Below are positions 7,370-12,233 of a stretch of DNA of 12,233 bases, one piece after another. Below the pieces are notes generated by a model. The model was not told where the DNA came from. It was given only the letters and a program-made list of their open reading frames with translations, and ran no database searches. Location: contig JBHJHK010000416.1 in assembly GCA_050330975.1 (NCBI GenBank), forward strand, positions 1 to 12,233. Reading direction: 5' to 3'. This DNA comes from JBHJHK01 sp050330975. GTDB taxonomy: Bacteria; Pseudomonadota; Gammaproteobacteria; Competibacterales; Competibacteraceae. Numbering within the stretch: the stretch's first letter is position 1; each line of letters starts with the position of its first letter. The position numbers and the translations under genes are program-made.

Positions 7370-7816
7370 ATGGATGATCTGCGGTGGCCCAAGGCCCGCC
7401 TTTGCTCCACTGCCCTGACGGCAATGACTTTTGTTCTAGCCGCCGGCTGTGGAGGGATTCCCTTCAACGGCGACCAGACGCCCGTGGCGGCGCCGTCTCC
7501 CATCGACAGCCCCCCTCCGGCCCCCCAGGGTGCCCTGGCCTTGGATATCACCAACTACGACAGCTGCGTCATCCGCCGGGCCACCAACGGCCGCCACGTG
7601 TCGCTGTTGGTATCCAGTGCCGGGCGGCCCGAACTGGTCATGGGGGTGGAGCTGCCCCGGGCCTACGACGACGCCCAGGGCATCATCGAATTCATCGGTC
7701 GGGGGGAGTACGTCCCCTTCGTCCTCTCCCCCAATCACCACCAACTGCCCCAGCTCATCGCCGCCTTGGTGAGTTCGGGGCGGCTGCGTTGCCAGGTGAC
7801 GGCGGCGGCCCGCTAG
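7370..7816 (+). CDS. Small putative lipoprotein of unknown function
   Basis: 148 residues. The N-terminus has positive charges (RWPKAR), a hydrophobic stretch (residues 14-25) and FVLAAGC, a lipoprotein-type box with acceptor Cys27. It is slightly off consensus, with Ala at -3 and Leu at -4. A proline-rich linker (about 36-52) is followed by a compact domain of about 95 residues containing LDITNYDSCVIRRATNGRHV and GIIEFIGRGEYVPFVLSP. I do not recognise the domain. The start at 7370 is preferred because it has GGGAGGA 9 bases upstream and a coherent signal peptide; the frame is open to 7280 inside purL. It lies 47 bases after purL and may be cotranscribed with it. It probably sits in the inner or outer membrane on the periplasmic side (inference). 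Two further cysteines, in DSC and RLRC, could form a disulfide. Confidence 0.75.
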   Translation: MDDLRWPKARLCSTALTAMTFVLAAGCGGIPFNGDQTPVAAPSPIDSPPPAPQGALALDITNYDSCVIRRATNGRHVSLLVSSAGRPELVMGVELPRAYDDAQGIIEFIGRGEYVPFVLSPNHHQLPQLIAALVSSGRLRCQVTAAAR

Positions 7817-7896
7817 GGGCGGCCAACCCCCGGAAACAGCCGGGCGACGCTCGAGGGGTTGTCGAGGTTGTCGAGGAAGAGCCGTCGAGGCATGGC
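7817..7896. other. Convergent intergenic region
   Basis: 80 bases between the 3' ends of the lipoprotein gene and the coiled-coil gene. It contains a 5-bp perfect stem CCCGG-N6-CCGGG (7829-7844) without a T-run, and a tandem duplication of GGTTGTCGA (7857-7874). No convincing rho-independent terminator is seen on either strand. Confidence 0.4.
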
Positions 7897-9204
7897 TCAG
7901 GGGGCCGGGTTGCGCCCATCGCCCTCGTGCCGTTGGACGGGCAGGGGGTACTGGGAGGATTTGATGGTGTAGCCCCGGCCGCCGGTGATGGTGGTTTGGT
8001 GGTCGGCGGCGTGATTGGCCGCGCCGCCGACGATGCTGGTGTACTCCCCTGCGGCCAAATTGTCGCTGCCCCCGGTGACGTTGGCAAAGGGGCCGCTAGC
8101 GGCGTTGTAGCTGCCGCCGACGATGCTGGCATAGGGGCCGGAAATGGTGTTGCTGAGGCCCGTGACCACGCCGGCGACACTGGTGTAATGGTGGTCGTCG
8201 CCGATCACCAGGTTGTGGGAACCCGTCCTCGACTTGTCCAATTCGTTGGGGGGAGTGGTGAAGGCCTCGTTGTAGCCGATGATGAGGTTGCCCAGGCCGT
8301 TGGCGGTGTCCGTCGCCCCCGTGCCGTTGCGAACCCACACGTTGCACCCCTCGAAGATCATCTGGGTGGCGTTGCTGTCAGCGGACAGACAGGCCAAATT
8401 GCTCCCCAGGGCGTCGTAGCGGTTCTGGAGGACGAGGTTGCTCTCGTCCAATTGGTCCAGGGAAAGGGCGAGGGCCTCAAGGCGCTGGTCGAGGATCTGG
8501 AAGTCGTCGTCGGATTGGCGGGTCAGGTCGTCGATGCGCTTTTCCATGGCGTCTTCCCCGGCGTCGAGATGCACCACCTGGCGCCGCAGGGTGGTGTTCT
8601 GCCCCTGGAGTTCGTCCAGGCGCTGGTGGAGCTCGCCGCTGGTCTGGCGCTGGCGGACCAGGTCGCTGCGCAGGCCATTGCTCAGGCCATAGAGGTGGTT
8701 GAGGCGGGTGTTGACGCTGGTTTGACGGTCGTCGAGGTCGTCGATCCGGGCCAAGAGCTCACCCTCCACCCGCTCCATTTCGATGAGCTGCATCTGGAGG
8801 ATAAAGTTTTCCGTCTCCAGTTCCGCCGCTTGGGCGCGCAGCTGGGCGTTGCCGGCCTCCACATCGGCGAGGCGCTCTAGGGCGCTGGCGTGGCGGGTGT
8901 TGGCCCGCTCCACATGGCCACTCAGGGTCTGGTTGCGGGTGGTGAGTTCCGCCACCCGGTCTTCTAGGGCGGCATTGGCGGTTTCGAGGTCGCTGACCCG
9001 GGCGGTGATTTGGCTCATCCAGGCCGCGAGCTCCTCGGGGGTCGGGGGCTTGGTCGGAGCCGGGTCGTCCTCAAGGCTCGGCGTTGCCTGAGCTGCGGTC
9101 GACGGACGGGGGGAAGGCGGTGCGTCCAGTTGGGCCTTGGCGGGGAGGACCCACAGGGTTGCCAGCAGCAGCACCCCAAAGGCGGAAGCGATCGTGTCGT
9201 TCAT
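7897..9204 (-). CDS. Secreted coiled-coil protein with YadA-head-like beta-roll repeats
   Basis: 435 residues with a signal peptide MNDTIASAFG... cut after AKA (residue 24), and a Pro-rich linker (about 29-57). A long region of heptad-like charged/leucine sequence (about 58-265, e.g. LETANAALEDRVAEL and QLRAQAAELETEN) should form a coiled coil. Then comes a module with two cysteines (Cys272, Cys287), FEGCNVWVRNGTG, NGLGNLIIGYNEAF and RTGSHNLVIGDDHHYTS. It ends in four 15-residue repeats, 350-409, of the pattern xNxxSGxxASIVGG. Such repeats form left-handed beta-rolls in YadA-type adhesin heads. No C-terminal membrane anchor barrel is present, so this is not a normal trimeric autotransporter. 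The order is also inverted: stalk first, head last. It could be a trimeric periplasmic or surface protein. Ribosome site upstream is weak. Neighbours give no clue to function. The last 26 residues are not repeat-like. Confidence 0.8.
   Translation of the reverse strand: MNDTIASAFGVLLLATLWVLPAKAQLDAPPSPRPSTAAQATPSLEDDPAPTKPPTPEELAAWMSQITARVSDLETANAALEDRVAELTTRNQTLSGHVERANTRHASALERLADVEAGNAQLRAQAAELETENFILQMQLIEMERVEGELLARIDDLDDRQTSVNTRLNHLYGLSNGLRSDLVRQRQTSGELHQRLDELQGQNTTLRRQVVHLDAGEDAMEKRIDDLTRQSDDDFQILDQRLEALALSLDQLDESNLVLQNRYDALGSNLACLSADSNATQMIFEGCNVWVRNGTGATDTANGLGNLIIGYNEAFTTPPNELDKSRTGSHNLVIGDDHHYTSVAGVVTGLSNTISGPYASIVGGSYNAASGPFANVTGGSDNLAAGEYTSIVGGAANHAADHQTTITGGRGYTIKSSQYPLPVQRHEGDGRNPAP
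7978..8157 (-). repeat. Four 45-base repeats encoding 15-residue beta-roll units
   Basis: Residues 350-364, 365-379, 380-394 and 395-409 of the coiled-coil protein align as LSNTISGPYASIVGG, SYNAASGPFANVTGG, SDNLAAGEYTSIVGG and AANHAADHQTTITGG. Conserved positions are Asn3, small residues 5-6, a beta-strand at 10-13 and the final Gly-Gly. The fourth copy is degenerate, having lost the SG turn. Confidence 0.8.
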
Positions 9205-9221
9205 TGGTGTCTGGTCTTCGG

Positions 9222-9237
9222 CCCCAAGGTCTTGGGG
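9222..9237. promoter_or_regulatory. Palindrome CCCCAAG-GT-CTTGGGG, candidate operator
   Basis: Seven exact base pairs around a 2-base centre, 18 bases upstream of the coiled-coil gene start. CCCCAAGG recurs at 9387-9394, overlapping the spacer of the candidate glyA promoter, which would fit a shared DNA-binding protein. Chance occurrence is possible in this base composition. Confidence 0.3.
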
Positions 9238-9381
9238 GGAGCATTGCCGTGGACGGCGCTCCCCCGGCGGAAAAGCCTTCCCCAGTTCTCAAGGATAAGC
9301 CATTTCGCCCCGTTGGGGGAACGGGGAGAGCAAAGCTGCCCGGGAGGGATTAAAAAATTGTCGTCAGGGGTGTGGTGAGGG

Positions 9382-9409
9382 TTGATCCCCAAGGCGGCTG
9401 AGTTATTCT
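9382..9409 (+). promoter_or_regulatory. Candidate sigma-70 promoter for glyA
   Basis: TTGATC (9382-9387) and TATTCT (9404-9409), each 4 of 6 to consensus, are separated by 16 bases in an AT-richer patch. Transcription would start at about 9416, giving a leader of about 254 nt before glyA. Confidence 0.4.
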
Positions 9410-9415
9410 AAGCTA

Positions 9416-9669
9416 CTGTTTCAAAGTGCTGTTTTGGTGCGTTGGGTCCAGGTTGCGCCAAGCCCTGGTGCCTCGGTCCGTGGTATAGCCAAGGGTGAAC
9501 TAGTTCGCGGTATCCACCGCGACAAGGCCCGAAGACCGCGGCTCCCTTCTCCTTTACGCCCCAAACCGCCCTGCCCGTCGAGCGAGGGGTCGCTTTGTCA
9601 CAGCGAGAAGGTATTGCTCCCCTGGGGCAGCCATTCCACGTCCACCGCTGATTTAGGCCGGAAGGTCCC
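9416..9669 (+). promoter_or_regulatory. Long structured glyA leader, possible riboswitch or attenuator
   Basis: Hand folding gives a nested set. P1: UUUGGUGCG (9433-9441) with CGCCCCAAA (9557-9565), one mismatch. A hairpin: CCAGG/CCUGG (9448-9452/9464-9468). P2: GCCUCGGUC (9470-9478) with GACCGCGGC (9534-9542), one mismatch. A hairpin UCGCGG/CCGCGA (9505-9510/9517-9522). Downstream, AGCGA (9581-9585), UCGCU (9590-9594) and AGCGA (9602-9606) can form only one of two hairpins at a time. CCUUCUC (9545-9551) can pair with GAGAAGG (9605-9611), or, using CCUUC, with GAAGG (9661-9665) of the ribosome site. This is compatible with a ligand-sensing leader, but I recognise no known riboswitch class, and GC-rich DNA folds easily by chance. 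Confidence 0.3.
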
Positions 9670-10947
9670 ATGTACAGCCCAGAAACCACGATCAAAGGTT
9701 TTGACGACGAACTCTACCAAGCCATGGCGGCGGAGTACCGCCGCCAAGAGGACCACCTAGAGCCCATCGCCTCGGAAAACTACGCCAGCCCCAGGGTCCT
9801 CGCCGCCCAGGGCTCGGTCCTCACCAACAAGTACGCCGAGGGTTACCCCGGCAAGCGCTACTACGGCGGCTGCGAGTTTGTCGACGTCGCCGAAAACCTG
9901 GCCATCGAGCGGGCCAAGCAGCTGTTTGGCGCCGACTTTGCCAACGTCCAACCCCACTCCGGCTCCCAGGCCAACACCGCCGTATTCATGGCGCTGCTGA
10001 ATCCCGGGGACACCATCTTGGGGATGAGCCTTGACCACGGCGGCCACCTGACCCACGGGGCCAAGGTGAACTTCTCCGGGCGGCTCTACAACGCCGTGTC
10101 CTACGGCATCGACGCCCAGGGCTTTATCGACTACGACCAGATCGAAGAGCTGGCCCGCACCCACCGTCCCAAGGTCATCATCGCCGGCTTCTCGGCCTAC
10201 TCTAGGGTGCTGGACTTCGCCCGTTTTCGGGCCATCGCCGACGCCGTAGGGGCCTACTTGGTAGTGGAAATGGCCCACGTGGCGGGTCTTGTTGCCAGCG
10301 GCCACTATCCCAACCCCGTGCCCTTCGCCGACGCCGTCACCAGCACCACCCACAAAACCCTGCGGGGCCCCCGGGGGGGGGTGATCTTGGCCCGGCACAA
10401 CCCGGAACTCACCAAGAAGTTCAATTCGCTGGTGTTCCCCGGCAACCAGGGGGGGCCCTTGATGCACGTCATCGCCGCCAAGGCCGTGGCCTTCAAAGAG
10501 GCCCTGGAGCCTTCGTTTAAGACCTATCAGGCCCAGGTGGTCAAAAATGCCCAGGTCATGGCGGAAATGATCCTAGCCCGGGGCTACGCCGTCGTCTCCG
10601 GCGGCACCGACAATCACATGTGCCTCATCAACCTGGTGGATAAGGGCCTCACCGGCAAGGCCGCCGACAAGGCCCTGGGACAAGCCCACATCACCGTCAA
10701 CAAAAATGCCGTTCCCAACGACCCCCAGTCCCCCTTTGTCACCAGCGGGGTGCGCATCGGTACCCCGGCTATGACCACCCGGGGATTGGTGGAAGAGGAC
10801 GCCAAGACCGTGGCCCACTGGATCTGCGATGTCTTGGACAACCTCGACGACGCCGCCAAGCTGGCCCAGGTGGCAGAAGAGGTGACGGCGTTGTGTCGTC
10901 GGTTGCCGGTGTACGGCGAGGGCGCCGCCTGGGGGATGGGCGCCTAG
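9670..10947 (+). CDS. glyA: Serine hydroxymethyltransferase
   Basis: PLP enzyme that interconverts serine plus tetrahydrofolate with glycine plus 5,10-methylene-tetrahydrofolate in the cytoplasm, supplying one-carbon units for purines, thymidylate and methionine. 425 residues, normal length, collinear with the E. coli enzyme. Seen: SENYASPRVLAAQGS; TNKYAEGYPGKRYYGG (Tyr55, Glu57, Tyr65); DHGGHLTHG; AGFSAYSR; MAHVAGL with His203; the Schiff-base lysine in TTHKTLRGPRGG (Lys229); and VRIGTPA with Arg362. Odd: position 200, an Asp contacting PLP N1 in nearly all family members, is Glu here (LVVEMAHVAGL, codon GAA at 10267-10269). The ATG at 9670 has GGAAGG immediately upstream with correct spacing. 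It is likely cotranscribed with the following VWA-like gene, whose start lies 28 bases beyond the stop. Confidence 0.96.
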   Translation: MYSPETTIKGFDDELYQAMAAEYRRQEDHLEPIASENYASPRVLAAQGSVLTNKYAEGYPGKRYYGGCEFVDVAENLAIERAKQLFGADFANVQPHSGSQANTAVFMALLNPGDTILGMSLDHGGHLTHGAKVNFSGRLYNAVSYGIDAQGFIDYDQIEELARTHRPKVIIAGFSAYSRVLDFARFRAIADAVGAYLVVEMAHVAGLVASGHYPNPVPFADAVTSTTHKTLRGPRGGVILARHNPELTKKFNSLVFPGNQGGPLMHVIAAKAVAFKEALEPSFKTYQAQVVKNAQVMAEMILARGYAVVSGGTDNHMCLINLVDKGLTGKAADKALGQAHITVNKNAVPNDPQSPFVTSGVRIGTPAMTTRGLVEEDAKTVAHWICDVLDNLDDAAKLAQVAEEVTALCRRLPVYGEGAAWGMGA

Positions 10948-10975
10948 GCGTCGAACCCCGGTAAAGGGTTGAGGT
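10948..10975 (+). promoter_or_regulatory. glyA-VWA intercistronic spacer with small stem over the ribosome site
   Basis: AACCC (10954-10958), a 7-base loop CGGTAAA and GGGTT (10966-10970) form a 5-bp stem that would include part of AAAGGG, the only ribosome-site candidate for the GTG start at 10976. This could lower translation of the VWA-like gene relative to glyA. Weak and possibly incidental. Confidence 0.3.
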
Positions 10976-11686
10976 GTGGCGCGGTTGGTCTACGCCCTGG
11001 ACGCCACCGAGAGCCGGGAGGCGAGCCTCGCCACCGCCGCCCCCCTGGCGGCGGCGCTGTTCGCCGCCGGCGCCGACGCCATCGACGCCCTGGCGGTGAA
11101 GTTGGTCTACTTTCGGGGCGGTGGCACGGCCTATCCCGCCGAGTGCAAGGCCTCGAAATGGCTGGCCGATGCCGCCGAACTCCAGCGGCTCATGGCGGGT
11201 ATCCACTGCCGCGCCGGCCGCACCCAGCTCCAGCGGGTCATGGCCCACACCCAGCGGTTGGCCGTCTCCGATGAGGTGCGGGCTTTGGTGTACATCGGCG
11301 ACTCCTGCGAAGAGCCCCTGGGGGTGTTGGAAGACAAGGCCTGCGGGTTGGCCGAGCAGGGGGTGCCCATGCTGTTGTTCCACGATCGACGTCCCCAGGA
11401 GGGGCCGGGGGCAGTGGGGGGATCCAAGGTCTACGTCAACCCCGCCACGGCCCAGGTGTTCCAGCGCCTGGCCCTCATCACTGGCGGGGCCTATGTGCCG
11501 TTTTCCCCGGAGTCTCCCCAGACCCTGGCGACCCTGCTGCGCTCGGCCGGGGCGTTGGCCACGGGGGGACGGGATGCCCTAGACCGGTTGGCCCGGCGGG
11601 AAGGCGGCGCCAGCCGGGCTTTGGCCGCCCAACTGCCCCCCCCCTTGATCCATCGACATCGCCCCGACGACTCCCCATGGCCCTGA
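10976..11686 (+). CDS. VWA-like (von Willebrand factor A fold) protein of unknown function
   Basis: 236 residues from a GTG start preceded by AAAGGG (10963-10968). The N-terminus LVYALDATES carries a metal-binding (MIDAS-like) motif D9-x-T11-x-S13, a Thr replacing the usual first Ser. Further candidate MIDAS positions are Thr83 (GRTQLQRV) and Asp109 (LVYIGDS). A Rossmann-like alternation of strands and helices follows: VKLVYFRG, LVYIGDSCEE, VPMLLFH, and ITGGAYVPFSPESPQTLATLL. It resembles a group of short VWA proteins I associate with alphaproteobacteria (from memory, not searched). About residues 136-160 (RPQEGPGAVGGSKVYVNP) look like a loop insertion. The last about 25 residues are Pro/Arg/His rich and overlap the next gene. 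It follows glyA closely but has no obvious link to one-carbon metabolism. There is no signal peptide, so it is probably cytoplasmic. Confidence 0.75.
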   Translation: MARLVYALDATESREASLATAAPLAAALFAAGADAIDALAVKLVYFRGGGTAYPAECKASKWLADAAELQRLMAGIHCRAGRTQLQRVMAHTQRLAVSDEVRALVYIGDSCEEPLGVLEDKACGLAEQGVPMLLFHDRRPQEGPGAVGGSKVYVNPATAQVFQRLALITGGAYVPFSPESPQTLATLLRSAGALATGGRDALDRLARREGGASRALAAQLPPPLIHRHRPDDSPWP

Positions 11687-12233
11687 GCGACGCCGAATAC
11701 CGCCATTTTGCCGCCTACCTCGACGCCTTTGACCCCGAGCACCCCGGCTTTGAGGCGGCCGTCGAAGGGCTGTTTCGCCAACTTTCCCAGCGCCATGGCC
11801 TGAGTTTCTGGACCTTTTTGGAAACCGAACACTGGCCCCGGATGGCGGCTGGCCAAACCGCCGCCGACGACGGGGACGTGGCTGATTTATTGGCTCAAAA
11901 GCAAGCCCTCGAGGCGGCTCTGCGGCGGGCCGAACAAACCGCCGAGCGAGCCGCCGAAGTGGACGACGGCGAGGTCGCCGCCCTCAAGCGCACCATCGCC
12001 CTCCTCAATCGCCAGCGGCTCCAGTTGCGCCGGGCCTTGGGAAGCTGCCAAACCCTGGCGGCCTATGCCGGGCTGGGTCTGGGGGCCGGCGGAGTGGCGG
12101 GCTTGGTGGTGGGACTGCTCCTGGGGGGGATCGGGGCCATCGACACCGGGCGCCTCCAGCAGGTGGGCTTTATCGATCGCGCCATGGGGGGCTATCGCCT
12201 GGACTTGGCGGTGGACGGGAGTTCCCTCGGGCC
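11677..12233 (+). CDS. Coiled-coil, single-membrane-segment protein, 3' end cut by the window edge
   Basis: 185 residues visible. The ATG at 11677 overlaps the end of the VWA-like gene by 10 bases, so the two are very probably coupled. Residues 1-58 are mostly helical (LSDAEYRHFAAYLDAF, FRQLSQRHGLSFWTFLE). An acidic linker (62-70) precedes a charged Ala/Leu/Arg-rich coiled coil (about 70-121). A Gly-rich hydrophobic segment (about 127-155, AGLGLGAGGVAGLVVGLLLGG) is likely a membrane helix or hairpin, and then soluble sequence begins (FIDRAMGGYRLDLAVDG). I do not recognise a named family. From memory, similar VWA-like genes may sit beside J-domain or membrane chaperone genes, so a C-terminal domain beyond the window may reveal the function; that is a guess. 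The pair could be a VWA plus membrane partner module. Confidence 0.7.
   Translation, partial: MALSDAEYRHFAAYLDAFDPEHPGFEAAVEGLFRQLSQRHGLSFWTFLETEHWPRMAAGQTAADDGDVADLLAQKQALEAALRRAEQTAERAAEVDDGEVAALKRTIALLNRQRLQLRRALGSCQTLAAYAGLGLGAGGVAGLVVGLLLGGIGAIDTGRLQQVGFIDRAMGGYRLDLAVDGSSLG

Larger units (their letters stand above)
9205..9669. promoter_or_regulatory. Divergent intergenic region upstream of the coiled-coil gene and glyA
   Basis: 465 bases without a credible gene; open frames here are short and shadow-like. Reading left to right: a near-perfect palindrome (9222-9237); a 7-bp stem CCCCGTT-N5-AACGGGG (9308-9326) not followed by T residues; a local AT tract TTAAAAAATT (9350-9359); a candidate promoter (9382-9409); and a long structured leader for glyA (9416-9669). 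The AT-rich tracts stand out against the surrounding GC-rich DNA, as expected for promoters. Confidence 0.55.

Noticed and set aside
9308..9326. CCCCGTT-N5-AACGGGG stem as a rho-independent terminator
   Set aside because: No T-run follows on either strand, and no transcript needs to end there, because both flanking genes read away from it.
9461..9545. Cobalamin riboswitch or 6S RNA in the glyA leader
   Set aside because: GGTGCC and TCGGTCCG fragments resemble parts of these RNAs, but the B12 box, the CCCCGCAAC core and the 6S central-bubble order are absent. Similarity is limited to short strings.
1..12233. CRISPR arrays, tRNA/rRNA genes, insertion sequences, attachment sites
   Set aside because: No regularly spaced repeats, tRNA T-loop or anticodon signatures, transposase motifs or flanking direct repeats were found. 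The deletions in the ABC operon show no inserted element.

Overview
The window is very GC-rich bacterial DNA from a pseudomonadote. The purine enzyme is the long single-chain PurL (about 1300 residues) typical of gamma/beta-proteobacterial types. The von Willebrand-like gene at the right end resembles proteins I associate with alphaproteobacteria and their relatives. I cannot fix the class from this window. There are no rRNA, tRNA, insertion-sequence or CRISPR signals.

Left block, minus strand (1-3225): an operon reading right to left that encodes a peptide/nickel-type ABC importer followed by phnX (phosphonoacetaldehyde hydrolase). Gene starts and stops overlap or nearly touch, so the layout is that of a coupled operon that would take up a phosphonate and break its C-P bond. 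The transporter is damaged. The substrate-binding-protein gene has an amber codon in its signal peptide. It then stops mid-gene and runs straight into the middle of a permease gene. That permease lacks its 3' part except the last few codons. The second ATPase gene has lost its 5' two thirds. Only the first ATPase core and the visible part of phnX look intact. Either the operon is decaying by large internal deletions, or the assembly or clone is chimeric. A GATC lies at or within about 10 bases of all three junctions.

Middle block: an intergenic control region (3226-3413) carries a perfect 7-8-7 inverted repeat between the divergent ABC operon and purL. purL (3414-7322) is complete with all expected domains, and a small lipoprotein gene (7370-7816) follows it closely. 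Converging on that gene is a secreted protein on the minus strand (7897-9204) built of a long coiled coil followed by 15-residue YadA-head-like beta-roll repeats.

Right block: a 465-base divergent gap (9205-9669) holds a plausible sigma-70-type promoter and a roughly 250-nt leader with nested stems and mutually exclusive hairpins. This leads into glyA (9670-10947), serine hydroxymethyltransferase. Its PLP-N1-contacting aspartate is replaced by glutamate at residue 200. A small VWA-like gene (10976-11686) follows, then a gene overlapping it by 10 bases for a coiled-coil, single-membrane-segment protein that runs off the window.

purL and glyA are linked metabolically: GlyA makes glycine and one-carbon units used in purine synthesis, and PurL performs the fourth step of that pathway. 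They are not in one operon here. Many long open frames opposite the real genes are by-products of the high GC content.
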